Source: Heyndrickxia acidicola
Lineage (GTDB): Bacteria > Bacillota > Bacilli > Bacillales > Bacillaceae_C
Length of the DNA stretch: 64,000 nucleotides
Assembly: GCF_001636425.1 (NCBI RefSeq)
Contig: NZ_KV440953.1
Coordinates: forward strand, 1,438,847-1,502,846
Direction: 5' to 3'
Below, in pieces: positions 52,901 to 61,782 of the stretch (positions within the stretch are counted from its first letter, which is position 1; each line of letters starts with the position of its first letter). Under the pieces are notes generated by a model that was not told where the DNA came from, did not search any database, and worked only from the letters and a program-made list of their open reading frames with translations. A program made the position numbers and the translations under genes.

Positions 52901-53200
52901 CACAGTCAGATTTAAAGCGGTTTGCCCGCCTAATGTTCCAATCATTCCATCAGGCTTTTCTTTTTGGATGATACGCTCTATCGTTTCGACTGTCATGGGT
53001 TCCATGTACACTTTGTCAGCTACTGATTTATCGGTCATGATTGTAGCCGGGTTATTATTTAAAAGGATAACCTCAATCCCTTCTTCTTTTAGGGCTAAGC
53101 AAGCCTGTGTGCCGGCGTAATCAAATTCGGCAGCCTGACCGATTACAACCGGGCCGGAGCCAAGTACAAGGACCTTTTTTATTTCTTTTCTATATGGCAT
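49976..53200 (-). CDS. carB: Carbamoyl-phosphate synthase large chain (arginine operon)
   Basis: 1074 aa. Two homologous ATP-grasp halves: the N-terminal carboxyphosphate domain (VLGSGPVVIGQAAEFDYAG, RPAYTLGGAGGG) and the C-terminal carbamoyl-phosphate domain (IGSGPIRIGQGIEFDYC, RPSYVIGGQSMHI). The MGS-like allosteric region is at about 935-1074. All regions are complete. The length equals pyrimidine-type PyrAB more than the shorter B. subtilis CarB (about 1030 aa), but the gene is within the arginine operon. Its start overlaps the end of carA by 11 bp, implying translational coupling. Confidence 0.96.
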   Translation of the reverse strand: MPYRKEIKKVLVLGSGPVVIGQAAEFDYAGTQACLALKEEGIEVILLNNNPATIMTDKSVADKVYMEPMTVETIERIIQKEKPDGMIGTLGGQTALNLTVELDSLNLLQKYNVELLGTPVDSIQKGEDREKFRQLMIDIQEPVIESEIITSVEAGLAFIKKIGYPVIIRPAYTLGGAGGGFASTDEEFIQALKNGLTASPIKQVLVEKSIKGWKEIEYEVVRDDNDTCIIVCNMENLDPVGVHTGDSIVVAPSQTLSDSQYQLLRNASLKVIRALGIIGGCNIQFALDPYSDQYFIIEVNPRVSRSSALASKATGYPIARVAAKCALGYQLDEIINPITGNTFASFEPALDYIVVKLPRFPFDKFPEADRSLGTQMKATGETMAIDRTFEGALNKALRSIEDKNTGLYHPLAAEKSSKELVKLLEQPTDLRLYAIAEALRKGFTIQDVHRYSQIDCWFLEKINKLIELEKQLSCWTLKNMPENLLIQAKKMNFSDKSISIKLGCQEKQVRDLRKTLKLKPVYKLVDTCAAEFAAVTPYYYSTWGGSDEVNVSAKKKALIIGSGPIRIGQGIEFDYCSVQAVLALKKMGFETIVINNNPETVSTDYSIADKLYFEPLAVEDILNIIEKEKVEWVFTQFGGQTALNVAEELEKEGAPLAGTSVDTIDRLEDRSRFYQLLTKLGIPHIEGEMAWNSDEVNQAAKKLGFPVLVRPSYVIGGQSMHIIYSHEQLEVYLKMYKDTQDARMWPLLVDQYLPGYECELDCVSDGKEIFIPGIFEHIEKAGVHSGDSMAVIPPQHLDSGHQDTLINYTKKISQEAKIVGMANVQFVIHQDEVYVLEVNPRASRTVPIISKITGVPIIEKAIEVQTGNSLLKKGLHQEPDFISVKAPVFSNGKLNDMDPILGPEMKSTGEALALSDSYETALYKALFPKGVNFLQNNMGKKKVVCSISDNQKPEALSLMKSLADKGYKLAATPGTAKFLQQNGVPSETVPTIHMDLKAFFNKETIAAAIILPAKGRDKKTAGHYMRKLSSQAGIPLFTWLDTAAAAYSMPAGIQSEPVPLDEYVRKLEPNRIGG

Positions 53201-54263
53201 TGGACAAAACTCCTGACTCTAGTTTTACTTTTTGTATGAATTGATCGAAGAGATATTCTGCATCCTGAGGACCAGGATGGGCTTCTGGGTGGAACTGGAC
53301 TGTATGGATCGGGAGTGTCTTGTGTGTGAGCCCTTCAACAGAACCGTCATTAATATTCATAAAAGAAACGGTAAAAATCTCATTGTCAATGGATTCTATA
53401 TCGACTACATAGCCATGGTTCTGCGATGTCATCAGGACTTTTCCACTTACCATATCTTTCACAGGATGATTTCCGCCGCGGTGGCCAAAAGGGAGTTTAT
53501 TCGTCCTGGCTCCATAGGCCAGTGCTAAAAGCTGATGCCCGAGACAAATTCCAAGGGAAGGATACCTTTCACTCATACGTTTGATTTCCGGCAATAAATG
53601 GGCAAGAGCCATGGGATCGCCCGGTCCGTTGCTAAAAACAATTCCATTCGGATTCATGGCAGATAATTCTTCATATGTGCTGTTAAAAGGAACAACTGTC
53701 ACTTTGCAATTATGTTTTAAGAGGTAATCAAGAATGGACTTTTTAAAGCCAAAATCCATTAACAGGATATGAGGCCCCTCCTGATGAAAATATACGTGTT
53801 CCTTCGTAGAAACTTTTTCCACCCATAAGGGATCTTCTTCGTAGGGGACCTCTTTATTGATGGAGCTTGTGATGATTCCCTTAATCGTGCCGTGTTTACG
53901 AATTGTTCGGACTAATTCACGGGTATCAACACCAAACAACCCGCTAACGCCAGCTTTTTCCATTATTTCAGAAAGAGATGCCTCGGCTTTATAATGACTT
54001 GGTCCATCGCAAAGCTCCCCCGTCACAATTCCTTTTACCTGAATTTTCCCACTTTCGAATTCCTCTTCATTCACTCCGTAGTTTCCTATAAGAGGATAGC
54101 AGAATACAACAATTTGCCCAGCATAGGAAGGATCAGAAGTGATTTCCTGATATCCTGTCATGCTCGTATTAAAAACAACTTCCCCTGTCGTTTCTTCCAT
54201 ATTTCCAGTCAGGAAGCCTGGAAAAACCTCACCGGTTTCGAGTATTAAATAGCCTTTCTCCAC
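53190..54263 (-). CDS. carA: Carbamoyl-phosphate synthase small chain (glutaminase)
   Basis: Delivers ammonia from glutamine to CarB. 357 aa. The N-terminal small-chain domain (TGEVVFNTSMTGYQEI, GVSGLFGVDTRELVRTIR) is followed by a class I glutamine amidotransferase domain with the nucleophile Cys240 in LGICLGHQLLALAYG and the catalytic His/Glu in VQFHPEAHPGP. Its 3' end overlaps carB by 11 bp. It follows argD after 19 bp. Confidence 0.97.
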   Translation of the reverse strand: MEKGYLILETGEVFPGFLTGNMEETTGEVVFNTSMTGYQEITSDPSYAGQIVVFCYPLIGNYGVNEEEFESGKIQVKGIVTGELCDGPSHYKAEASLSEIMEKAGVSGLFGVDTRELVRTIRKHGTIKGIITSSINKEVPYEEDPLWVEKVSTKEHVYFHQEGPHILLMDFGFKKSILDYLLKHNCKVTVVPFNSTYEELSAMNPNGIVFSNGPGDPMALAHLLPEIKRMSERYPSLGICLGHQLLALAYGARTNKLPFGHRGGNHPVKDMVSGKVLMTSQNHGYVVDIESIDNEIFTVSFMNINDGSVEGLTHKTLPIHTVQFHPEAHPGPQDAEYLFDQFIQKVKLESGVLSNAI

Positions 54264-54282
54264 TCTATGCCACTCCTTAGAT

Positions 54283-55482
54283 TTATTTCGTTTGTTCAGT
54301 TAGTGTCTTAAAGGTGTTTTTTAGCTTTTGAATAAATAAATCTATTTCTGTCTTATCAACTGTTAATGGCGGAAGAATTCGAACGACACTCGGCCCGGCA
54401 GTTAAAATTAGAAGGTGTTCCTTTAAGGCCTCCCTTGTAATAACACCCGCTTCTCCTTCCACATCTATCCCTACTATTAGTCCCTTTCCATGTACTTGCT
54501 TCATATTCGGGCTGTTCGATTGAAGCTTCTCGAGCTGTTCCCATAAATATTTCCCCATGGACTTTACATTTTCCAAAATGTTTTGACCAGTGATTTCATT
54601 AAGAGTAGCCAGACCTGCACTAGATGCCAAAGGATTGCCGCCAAATGTACTACCGTGGCTGCCAGGCTGAAAAGCTGCAGCTGCCTCTTTTTTTGCCAGC
54701 ATGGCTCCAATCGGAAAACCGGACCCCAGCCCTTTTGCCAGCGTCATAATATCCGGTTCAAATCCATATTGCTCATAAGCAAATAATGTTCCTGTTCTGC
54801 CTATTCCCGTTTGTACTTCGTCTACAATGATCAATATATTATTTTGGGCACAGACTGCTGTAAGTGCATCAATCCAATCCTGATCAGCAGGAAGTACACC
54901 GCCTTCACCTTGTATCAGCTCAAGCATGACCGCACAAGGCTTAATGGTCTCAAGCTTTTTCAGTGATGCCAGGTCATTGTAGGGTAAATACTGAAAACCC
55001 GGCATTAATGGAGCAAAGCCCGTTTGTATTTTCTCCTGGCCAGTTGCAGAAAGGGTTGCAAGCGTTCGGCCATGGAAGGAATTGGTGAATGTAACAATAA
55101 TGGGATTACCATTTTGATTAAGCTTTTGAGCATATTTTCGTGCTAGTTTAATGGCCGCTTCATTGGCTTCCGCTCCGCTATTGCAAAAGAATGCCTGATC
55201 CATACAGCTTACTTCTGTCAATTTGGAGGCCAGAGCTTCCTGCTGTTTAATTAAGAATAAATTGGAACAATGCCAGAGCTCCTCAAGCTGGCTGGCAACA
55301 GCTTCCTTGACCTTCTTTGGCACATGTCCCAAATTACAGGTTGCAATACCTGATGTAAAATCCAAATATCGATTACCTTCCACGTCCCATAAGAAACTGC
55401 CTTTGCCTTTTTGAAAATGAATGGGGATACGCGCGTATGTATTCATTAAGGCAGAATCAGCTGATAAAACACTTTCAACCAT
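54283..55482 (-). CDS. argD: Acetylornithine aminotransferase
   Basis: PLP enzyme converting N-acetylglutamate semialdehyde to N-acetylornithine. 399 aa. Class III aminotransferase blocks: FLDFTSGIA-type LDFTSGIATCNLGH, FCNSGAEANEAAIKLARKY, FHGRTLATLSATGQ, LIIVDEVQTGIGRTG and the PLP lysine in MTLAKGLGSGFPIGA. The ATG at 55,482 has AAGGAGG upstream and overlaps the end of argB by 8 bp. A longer frame exists only because it runs back into argB. Confidence 0.97.
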   Translation of the reverse strand: MVESVLSADSALMNTYARIPIHFQKGKGSFLWDVEGNRYLDFTSGIATCNLGHVPKKVKEAVASQLEELWHCSNLFLIKQQEALASKLTEVSCMDQAFFCNSGAEANEAAIKLARKYAQKLNQNGNPIIVTFTNSFHGRTLATLSATGQEKIQTGFAPLMPGFQYLPYNDLASLKKLETIKPCAVMLELIQGEGGVLPADQDWIDALTAVCAQNNILIIVDEVQTGIGRTGTLFAYEQYGFEPDIMTLAKGLGSGFPIGAMLAKKEAAAAFQPGSHGSTFGGNPLASSAGLATLNEITGQNILENVKSMGKYLWEQLEKLQSNSPNMKQVHGKGLIVGIDVEGEAGVITREALKEHLLILTAGPSVVRILPPLTVDKTEIDLFIQKLKNTFKTLTEQTK

Positions 55483-56263
55483 TGATGAATTCCTCCTTGT
55501 TATAGAAAGTCGTTCCGATGTTTTCTCCCGCTGCTGCCCGCAGCAGACTATTTTCTTCAAGACCGTTTATTATGCTAACTTGTTCAATTCCGGCCTCCAG
55601 GCATGCCAGTACTGCTTCCACCTTCGGAATCATTCCTCCGGTTATAACCGAGGCTCCAATCAGTTCTATGCATTCACGGCTGGATAAGCTTGTGATGGTT
55701 TTTCCATCCTTTAAAACCCCTGGGACATCTGTGATAAAAAAGAGAGGGGCATTAAGGGACTTTGCCAGAGCGGCTGCAGCATGATCCGCATTTATATTCC
55801 ATGACTGCCCCTTTTCATCTACAGCTATTGGAGATATAACAGGTAAAAAATCCTTTTTTAATAAAGAGATAACCAATTCGGTATTTACTCCTGACACTTC
55901 TCCTACAAAGCCAAGCGATTCAGTCGTTTCAAGCTGCTTTGCCTTTAAAAGCATTCCATCAACCCCGCTGATCCCAACCGCCTTTGTCCCGTGTTCAATC
56001 ATTTTTTTCACCAGCTTTTTATTAATAGAACCTGATAAGACCATTTCAGCTGTATCCAGGACTTCTTCTGATGTATACCTCAAGCCATTCACAAATTTCG
56101 TCTCAACCTCCAATTTTTCCAGCAAAGAAGTAATTCCCGGTCCTCCTCCATGAATAAGAATGGGTTTTATTTCACGTTTTGATAGCTCTTGAAGACTTTG
56201 AAAAAATGAATTTGGCAGCCGCTCGATAATACTTCCGCCGCATTTAATTACAATATATGACAT
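55475..56263 (-). CDS. argB: Acetylglutamate kinase
   Basis: Phosphorylates N-acetylglutamate. 262 aa amino-acid-kinase fold. IVIKCGGSIIE at the start, HGGGPGITSLLEKL (substrate-binding glycines), NINADHAAAALAKSL and FITDVPGVLKDGK, then TGGMIPKVEAVLACLEAGIE. It is the short form without an N-terminal arginine-sensing helix, so the pathway's feedback point is probably elsewhere. GAAGGAG precedes the ATG. Overlaps argD by 8 bp. Confidence 0.97.
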   Translation of the reverse strand: MSYIVIKCGGSIIERLPNSFFQSLQELSKREIKPILIHGGGPGITSLLEKLEVETKFVNGLRYTSEEVLDTAEMVLSGSINKKLVKKMIEHGTKAVGISGVDGMLLKAKQLETTESLGFVGEVSGVNTELVISLLKKDFLPVISPIAVDEKGQSWNINADHAAAALAKSLNAPLFFITDVPGVLKDGKTITSLSSRECIELIGASVITGGMIPKVEAVLACLEAGIEQVSIINGLEENSLLRAAAGENIGTTFYNKEEFING

Positions 56264-56308
56264 ATTGCTTAGCGCTCCTTCAGAAATCCTTAATAGATTT
56301 TTGTGTTG

Positions 56309-57547
56309 TTATGTTCGATATGAAGCATTAATTTTCACATAATCATAAGACAAGTCGCAGCCCCATGCAGTTGCCCATTCTTTTCCTTCTGAAATATTCA
56401 CAAAGATTTGAATCAATTCATTGCTCTTTAAATAGTTACTTGCGCCTTCCTCAGAGAAGAAGGAAGGAATTCCATTCTCCACGACCACATAAGGCCCGAT
56501 CGCAATTGAAATGGAGGATGGGCTTACACGGACACCGCTGTAACCAATCGCGTTAACAATTCTTCCCCAGTTGGCATCCGCTCCGAAAATAGCTGCTTTC
56601 ACTAAACTGGATCCCACGATCGTTTTTCCTATCACCCTTGCTTCATCCTTTGTCTTTGCCCCGTTTACCACTGCTTCTACCAGCTTGGTTGCCCCTTCTC
56701 CATCGCGTGCAATCTGCATTGCAAGAATCCTGCAAATCTCAGCCAGCCCTTCCATAAATTGCTCCCAGCAGGGATGGCCTGGTGACAGCTCCTCGTTCCC
56801 TGCCATTCCATTTGCAAGAAGCAGGACCGAATCATTTGTACTCGAATCCCCATCTACTGTTATCATGTTAAAGCTTTCATCAACGGCCTGTTTTAGCGCC
56901 AATTGCAAAGCTTCCTTTTCAACACATGCATCGGTTGTTATAAATCCTAGCATCGTAGCCATGTTCGGATGGATCATTCCAGATCCTTTTGCTGCACCGC
57001 CGAATCGAATGATTTTTCCATCCATCTCCATTTCAAGAGCGGTTCTTTTTTGAAAGGTATCTGTTGTTAAAATCGCTTTTTCAAAGTCATCAACAGGAGT
57101 ATCAGAAGCTAAGTCTTTCATCTTCTCAATACCCTGTCTTATTTTTTGCATGTCCAGCTGTTCTCCGATTACACCGGTTGAGCAAATGCCTGCATAATGA
57201 ACGGGTATATCGAATTTCTCAGCAAACAGCCTTCTCATTTGATACGCATTATCCATTCCTTCATTGCCTGTAAAGGAATTAGCGTTTCCTGAATTAATCA
57301 TGATTCCCTGTAACTTTCCTTCAACGGCTAAGCTCTCCTTCGTGATGTTTAAAGGAGCTGCCTGGAATTGATTGGTTGTGTAAACAGCCGCAGCATTTGC
57401 AGGAATTTCAGAGTAAATCCACCCTAAATCATTTCTTTTTCTTTTAATCCCGCAGTGAAGACCACCTGCTGAATAGCCTTTTGGGGAACAAATATGACCA
57501 TCTTTTAATCGTTTGATTTTTTTTGTTTCCTTCACCGTAATGTTCAT
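56309..57547 (-). CDS. argJ: Bifunctional glutamate N-acetyltransferase/amino-acid acetyltransferase
   Basis: Recycles the acetyl group from acetylornithine to glutamate and, in bifunctional forms, also uses acetyl-CoA. 412 aa. The proenzyme cleaves itself before the catalytic Thr: here NMATMLGFITTDA with Thr198. Other blocks are GIMINSGNANSFTG and TVDGDSSTNDSVLLLANG. No separate argA is visible in the window, consistent with the bifunctional form seen in Bacilli. Lies 15 bp after argC and 45 bp before argB. Confidence 0.97.
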   Translation of the reverse strand: MNITVKETKKIKRLKDGHICSPKGYSAGGLHCGIKRKRNDLGWIYSEIPANAAAVYTTNQFQAAPLNITKESLAVEGKLQGIMINSGNANSFTGNEGMDNAYQMRRLFAEKFDIPVHYAGICSTGVIGEQLDMQKIRQGIEKMKDLASDTPVDDFEKAILTTDTFQKRTALEMEMDGKIIRFGGAAKGSGMIHPNMATMLGFITTDACVEKEALQLALKQAVDESFNMITVDGDSSTNDSVLLLANGMAGNEELSPGHPCWEQFMEGLAEICRILAMQIARDGEGATKLVEAVVNGAKTKDEARVIGKTIVGSSLVKAAIFGADANWGRIVNAIGYSGVRVSPSSISIAIGPYVVVENGIPSFFSEEGASNYLKSNELIQIFVNISEGKEWATAWGCDLSYDYVKINASYRT

Positions 57548-57562
57548 TTTTTGACCTCCGTG

Positions 57563-58600
57563 TCATGGATATACAGGTGTATGATGAATGCCAGTCTGCT
57601 CATTCCATCCGCCTAGCAAATTCATATTTTGAATCGCCTGGCCTGCAGCACCTTTTACAAGATTATCAATCACTGAAATGATGATCAGCTTATTCGTTCT
57701 TTGATCGACGGACAAACCGATATCGCAATAGTTAGATCCGTATACCTCTTTTGTGGCCGGAATTTCTCCAAGGGGCCTTACCCTTATAAACAGTTCATCC
57801 TTGTACGTTTCTTTATATAACTCGTGAATTTCTGCAGCCGTCATTTCCCTTGTAAGATCGGCATACATTGTACACATAATTCCTCTTGTCATAGGGATTA
57901 GATGCGGAGTAAACATAATGGCTACATCTTTGCCTGATAGTTCATGAAATGCCTGCTCAATTTCCGGGATATGCTGATGCCTGCAAAGCTTATAAGCTTG
58001 TATGTTTTCATTTACTTCACTAAATAAATTGCCCATAGAAGGTGACCTTCCCGCCCCAGATATACCTGATTTAGCATCTATGATGATGGTCTTGGCTTCT
58101 ACTATAGATGCCTGGATAGCCGGCTTCATTCCCAAAATGGCCGCCGTTGGGTAGCATCCCGGATTTGCAATAAGTTCCGCTGTTTTAATGCTGTCACGAT
58201 TTAGTTCCGGCAAGCCGTATACAGCACTTTTCAAATGCTCTTCCTTTGCCGGAGTTTTTCCATACCATTTTCTATATGACTCAGAGTCCTTTAAACGAAA
58301 GTCTCCTGATAAGTCAATACACTTTATTCCTTTTTCCAAAAACGAAGGCAATACTTCCTTTGTGACCCCTGCCGGAGTCGCAAAAAACAAAACTTCAACT
58401 CTGTCGGTTATACCCTCTTGATGTAAATCCTCAATGTCCCATTCAGCGAGCCCCCTTAAATGCGGGTACTGTTCTGATATCTTCTTTCCACTTGTAGAAT
58501 GCGAGATTAACAGTTCAATATCTGCATAGGGATGCTGATTTAAAAAACGTATAAGTTCTGCACCGCCATAGCCATTTGCACCAACTATTCCAGCTTTCAT
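57563..58600 (-). CDS. argC: N-acetyl-gamma-glutamyl-phosphate reductase
   Basis: NADPH-dependent reduction of N-acetylglutamyl phosphate. 345 aa. The Rossmann start GIVGANGYGGAELIRFLNQH and the catalytic Cys149 in IANPGCYPTAAIL, with LIPMTRGIMCTMYADL near the C-terminus, are diagnostic. First gene of the seven-gene arginine operon. GGAGG lies about 9 nt before the ATG. Sigma-A promoter and two ArgR-type boxes lie upstream. Confidence 0.97.
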   Translation of the reverse strand: MKAGIVGANGYGGAELIRFLNQHPYADIELLISHSTSGKKISEQYPHLRGLAEWDIEDLHQEGITDRVEVLFFATPAGVTKEVLPSFLEKGIKCIDLSGDFRLKDSESYRKWYGKTPAKEEHLKSAVYGLPELNRDSIKTAELIANPGCYPTAAILGMKPAIQASIVEAKTIIIDAKSGISGAGRSPSMGNLFSEVNENIQAYKLCRHQHIPEIEQAFHELSGKDVAIMFTPHLIPMTRGIMCTMYADLTREMTAAEIHELYKETYKDELFIRVRPLGEIPATKEVYGSNYCDIGLSVDQRTNKLIIISVIDNLVKGAAGQAIQNMNLLGGWNEQTGIHHTPVYP

Positions 58601-58621
58601 TCTCTGACCTCCGAACTAATT

Positions 58622-58658
58622 TATGAATTATTATAATTAATTATGTATAAACATACAA
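58622..58658 (-). promoter_or_regulatory. argC operon promoter with overlapping ArgR box
   Basis: Minus strand: TTGTAT (58,658-58,653), 17 bp, TATAAT (58,635-58,630). The forward sequence TATGAATTATTATAATTA (58,622-58,639) keeps one complete ARG half-site (TATGAAT) and covers the -10 box and start, so ArgR bound here would block transcription. Confidence 0.75.
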
Positions 58659-58724
58659 GTGATTTGGTTAAAAATACTTTTTTTAAAACTTTAATCCTCA
58701 TTAATTGGATTTATTAACCATAAT

Positions 58725-58742
58725 ATTGAATATTTATTCATA
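58725..58742 (-). promoter_or_regulatory. Upstream ArgR box of the arginine operon
   Basis: Minus strand TATGAATAAATATTCAAT matches the B. subtilis ArgR operator CATGAATAAAAATKCAAK at 16 of 18 positions. It lies about 100 bp upstream of the promoter-overlapping box. Paired distant and proximal boxes suit a hexameric repressor that loops DNA. Confidence 0.8.
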
Positions 58743-58833
58743 AACCACCTTTCCGATAACCCTTGATGCCATCCGAACAAAAGCGCTGAAGCTAGACAAA
58801 TTCTCTATTAGGTAGATAATTTTATATTTTTCC

Positions 58834-58868
58834 GCAAAAAAAGAACCGGATATAAAACGCCGGTTCTT
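58834..58868 (-). terminator. Terminator of glpD
   Basis: aagaaccgg (58,841-58,849) pairs with ccggttctt (58,860-58,868). On the minus strand it is followed by seven Ts. Confidence 0.92.
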
Positions 58869-58906
58869 CGGTTAAGCATATTGCTATATATAAATTATAC
58901 TGAAAA

Positions 58907-60598
58907 TCATTGTACTATGGCTTCTACATTACTTTGAGCATCCACAGGGGTAATGGCATCTGCCAGTTCTTTTTCTAATTGTTTTTTATAGTTTTCGGCT
59001 GTAATATCATCCCAGTTAAGTTCTTTCGCCATAAGCTGAATGACGCTATCCTTCCATTGCTGTACCCAATTGATTCGGAAAAACAATGCACCCGTCCTCC
59101 TGATAAAGAAATCCACTGGTTTTGCTGCCATTTCACATTTAATAGCATACATGACTTGGGCATATACGGAGGCAGGAAGGTTGTATTCTTTTTGTCGATT
59201 TTGGTAATCCTCTGCAAACTGATATATTTGGTCAATATTTGACCCATATTTCGCTGCCAAGTATAGCGCTTCTTCTTTTTCCAGACCAGCAGCTGTACCC
59301 TGAGCGATTTTTTGATTTAAAAATTTAGAATACCCTGCTGAACCACCAACATCTCCTCCTGAGATCGGCATGTGCTTGGTCTGGCACGGATCAAAGGATC
59401 TATTTGTTTCTTCGCCAAGCCTTTTTGCCACTAGATCCACCACCGTTTCCCCCATTTTACGGTAGCCCGTTAATTTTCCCCCTGCAATGGTAATCAGGCC
59501 GCTTTCCCCTTCCCAAATTTCATCCTTTCTGGAAATTTCAGAGGGGTCTTTGCCTTCTTCATATATAAGCGGGCGGACACCTGCCCAGCTGGACTCAACA
59601 TCTTTTTCGGTTACCTTAACGGATGGGAACATATAATGAATGGATTTCAGGATATATTCAATATCAGATGAAAGTGGTTTGGGATTTGCTATATCCTTAT
59701 CTTCAGCATAAAAGGTATCTGTCGTTCCCACATAGGTTTTACCTTCACGAGGAATGGCAAAAACCATTCTGCCATCTGGTGTATCAAAATATACAGCCTG
59801 ATGCAGCGGAAATGCAGACTGGTCAAACACAATATGCACACCTTTTGTTAACCGAAGACGTTTATTATTAATCGAATAGTCTTCCTTCCTGACTTTATCC
59901 ACCCAGGGACCTGCCGCATTTACCACCTTTTTTGCCTGAATACTGATCACTTCATTGTTTAAAAGATCTTTTACCCTAACACCAACCATTTTTTTGTCTT
60001 CATATATAAATTGTTCAGCTTTAACATAGTTAATCGCCTGCGCACCATTTTCTACTGCTTTTTTCATGACTTCAATGGTTAGTCTGGCATCATCTGTCCG
60101 GTATTCGACGTAGTAGCCTCCGCCCATTAATTGTTCTCTTTTTACAAGGGGCTCTTTATTAATGGTCTCTTCCGCTGACAGCATCTTTCTTCTCTCCGAC
60201 CGTTTTACACCAGCCAAAAAATCATACACTCGGAGCCCGATATTCGTCGTAAACTTCCCAAAGGTTCCACCCTTATGCAAAGGAAGCAGCATCCACTCAG
60301 GAGTTGTTACATGTGGGCCATTCTCATACACAATCGCTCTTTCCTTTCCAACTTCCGCCACCATTCCTACTTCAAATTGTTTTAAATATCGCAGCCCGCC
60401 GTGTACCAGCTTTGTAGAACGGCTTGATGTGCCTGCTGCAAAGTCCTGCATTTCCACAAGGGCAACCTTCATTCCCCGGGTACTTGCATCAAGGGCAATA
60501 CCAGCCCCTGTAATTCCACCGCCAATAATTAATAAGTCAAATGGCTCTTCTTCCATTCTTCTTAACGTTTCTGTACGATTTTGATTGGAAAATGTCAT
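58907..60598 (-). CDS. glpD: Aerobic glycerol-3-phosphate dehydrogenase
   Basis: FAD enzyme oxidising glycerol-3-phosphate to dihydroxyacetone phosphate at the membrane and feeding electrons to the quinone pool. 563 aa (B. subtilis 555). The FAD-binding motif is [19 protein letters not shown] (about 18-36), then [17 protein letters not shown] and the C-terminal [12 protein letters not shown]. The C-terminal helical domain is at about 400-540. GGGGG lies upstream of the ATG. Preceded by a leader hairpin of the GlpP-controlled type. glpP lies just upstream, while glpF and glpK are absent from the interval. Confidence 0.97.
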   Translation of the reverse strand: MTFSNQNRTETLRRMEEEPFDLLIIGGGITGAGIALDASTRGMKVALVEMQDFAAGTSSRSTKLVHGGLRYLKQFEVGMVAEVGKERAIVYENGPHVTTPEWMLLPLHKGGTFGKFTTNIGLRVYDFLAGVKRSERRKMLSAEETINKEPLVKREQLMGGGYYVEYRTDDARLTIEVMKKAVENGAQAINYVKAEQFIYEDKKMVGVRVKDLLNNEVISIQAKKVVNAAGPWVDKVRKEDYSINNKRLRLTKGVHIVFDQSAFPLHQAVYFDTPDGRMVFAIPREGKTYVGTTDTFYAEDKDIANPKPLSSDIEYILKSIHYMFPSVKVTEKDVESSWAGVRPLIYEEGKDPSEISRKDEIWEGESGLITIAGGKLTGYRKMGETVVDLVAKRLGEETNRSFDPCQTKHMPISGGDVGGSAGYSKFLNQKIAQGTAAGLEKEEALYLAAKYGSNIDQIYQFAEDYQNRQKEYNLPASVYAQVMYAIKCEMAAKPVDFFIRRTGALFFRINWVQQWKDSVIQLMAKELNWDDITAENYKKQLEKELADAITPVDAQSNVEAIVQ

Positions 60599-60650
60599 GT
60601 CTGTGTCCCCCTTAGTTAAAATGAATGAAAAGATGTACGTGTTTAAAAAA

Positions 60651-60712
60651 CAAAAAGAGACCTCAACAAATATTATGGTTAAATTATTCCCATAAAAATT
60701 GTTTGGTCTCTC
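60651..60712 (-). promoter_or_regulatory. Leader terminator of glpD, probable GlpP antitermination target
   Basis: Minus strand inverted repeat AGAGACC...GGTCTCT with extended pairing (60,655-60,711 in forward coordinates: agagacc and the segment to attatgg pair with ccataa to ggtctct) followed by TTTTTG. In B. subtilis GlpP with glycerol-3-phosphate acts at an inverted repeat in the glpD leader to allow readthrough. Position and form agree. Confidence 0.82.
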
Positions 60713-61000
60713 GATTTCTCTGGACTATTTATTAACTTACATTCAGTTTACCATATGAATGCGCTTTTTTAAAGTAAAAACACTTCTATATAATTTGAAA
60801 TTAGTTTTTTCTTCTAAACTGGCTATTGATTTCCTCTTCAGGCACTCTCTTTCCTCTTCAATCATCAGAGAAAAACGTAATTTCACATATATATTTTTAT
60901 AATCAGGAGGCTCTGTTCATCTCTCATGTTGATTTTTGTACCAATTACTATAATACTTTCACAGTATCAATCATCGGATAAAAAGTAAAACCTATCGTAA
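60712..61000. other. Region between the glpD leader and glpP
   Basis: Holds the presumed glpD promoter (no strong -35/-10 pair seen) and a decayed family IV fragment at about 60,826-60,870 (tattgatttcctcttcaggc, actctctttcctcttc). No gene. Confidence 0.45.
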
Positions 61001-61004
61001 CAAA

Positions 61005-61030
61005 AAAAGAGCAAGGATTATATCCCTGCC
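61005..61030 (-). terminator. Terminator of glpP
   Basis: agcaaggat (61,010-61,018) pairs with atccctgc (61,020-61,027), with mismatch tolerance. On the minus strand it is followed by TTTTTTT. Confidence 0.65.
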
Positions 61031-61140
61031 CATCAAAAATTGACGACTTACAAAATAAGATAGCATTCGATGATTAAATTTCAATTAAAAATTTCTAATT
61101 TTTTCCTTTCGTTCTCTCATCAGAAACCCATAAAACTGCT

Positions 61141-61686
61141 CTACTCAAACTGGTCCCACAGCTTGGTGTCGGATGTGGTAATGGCTTCGGCCCCAGCTTT
61201 TAAAGCATTGTTCACCTCATCCATTGAACGGATTAAACCGCCCGCAAAAACTGGTCTATTCACTCTTGCTTTCACTTCTTCAATCATCCAAGGCATTGTT
61301 CCAGGCAGTACCTCTATATAATCAGGCTGGATTTTATCAATCAGCCTGTAGCTTTTCTCCAAGGCATGTGAATCAATTAAAAACATCCTTTGAACAGAAA
61401 TAACACCTTTTTGTTTTGCCTTTTGGATAACGTTGGATTTTGTAGAAATTAACCCATATGGTTTATATTCCTGACAGATATATTCTGCAGCATACTCATC
61501 GTTCTTTAATCCCTGAATTAAGTCTACATGGTAAATCATCTTCTTGTTATGCGCCTTTGCCATGGAATACACATTTTTCAGTTGAGAAATATGCAAGTCC
61601 AAAAAAACACCGATCTCATACTTGCTCTTTAAAAAATGTTCAAATTCCTTCATTGTGACTGATGCCGGCAAAATATACTGTTTCAC
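61141..61686 (-). CDS. glpP: Glycerol uptake operon antiterminator
   Basis: 181 aa TIM-barrel-like RNA-acting regulator. ILPASVTMKEFEHFLKSKYE at the N-terminus, GVFLDLHISQLKNVYSMAK, HVDLIQGLKNDEYAAEYICQ, PDYIEVLPGTMPW and FAGGLIRSMDEVNNALKAGA are GlpP hallmarks. Binds glycerol-3-phosphate and prevents termination in glp leaders. Located upstream of glpD as in B. subtilis, but without glpFK between. No clear ribosome binding site beyond GGAGGG upstream of the ATG (cggagggcgataattgtg region). Confidence 0.96.
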   Translation of the reverse strand: MKQYILPASVTMKEFEHFLKSKYEIGVFLDLHISQLKNVYSMAKAHNKKMIYHVDLIQGLKNDEYAAEYICQEYKPYGLISTKSNVIQKAKQKGVISVQRMFLIDSHALEKSYRLIDKIQPDYIEVLPGTMPWMIEEVKARVNRPVFAGGLIRSMDEVNNALKAGAEAITTSDTKLWDQFE

Positions 61687-61782
61687 AATTATCGCCCTCC
61701 GTGCCCCCGCTAATTATCCTTATAGTAGCACGTTCACACAAGAAATTCTTCTATTTTCCTTTTTTCCATACTGCCGAGAACC

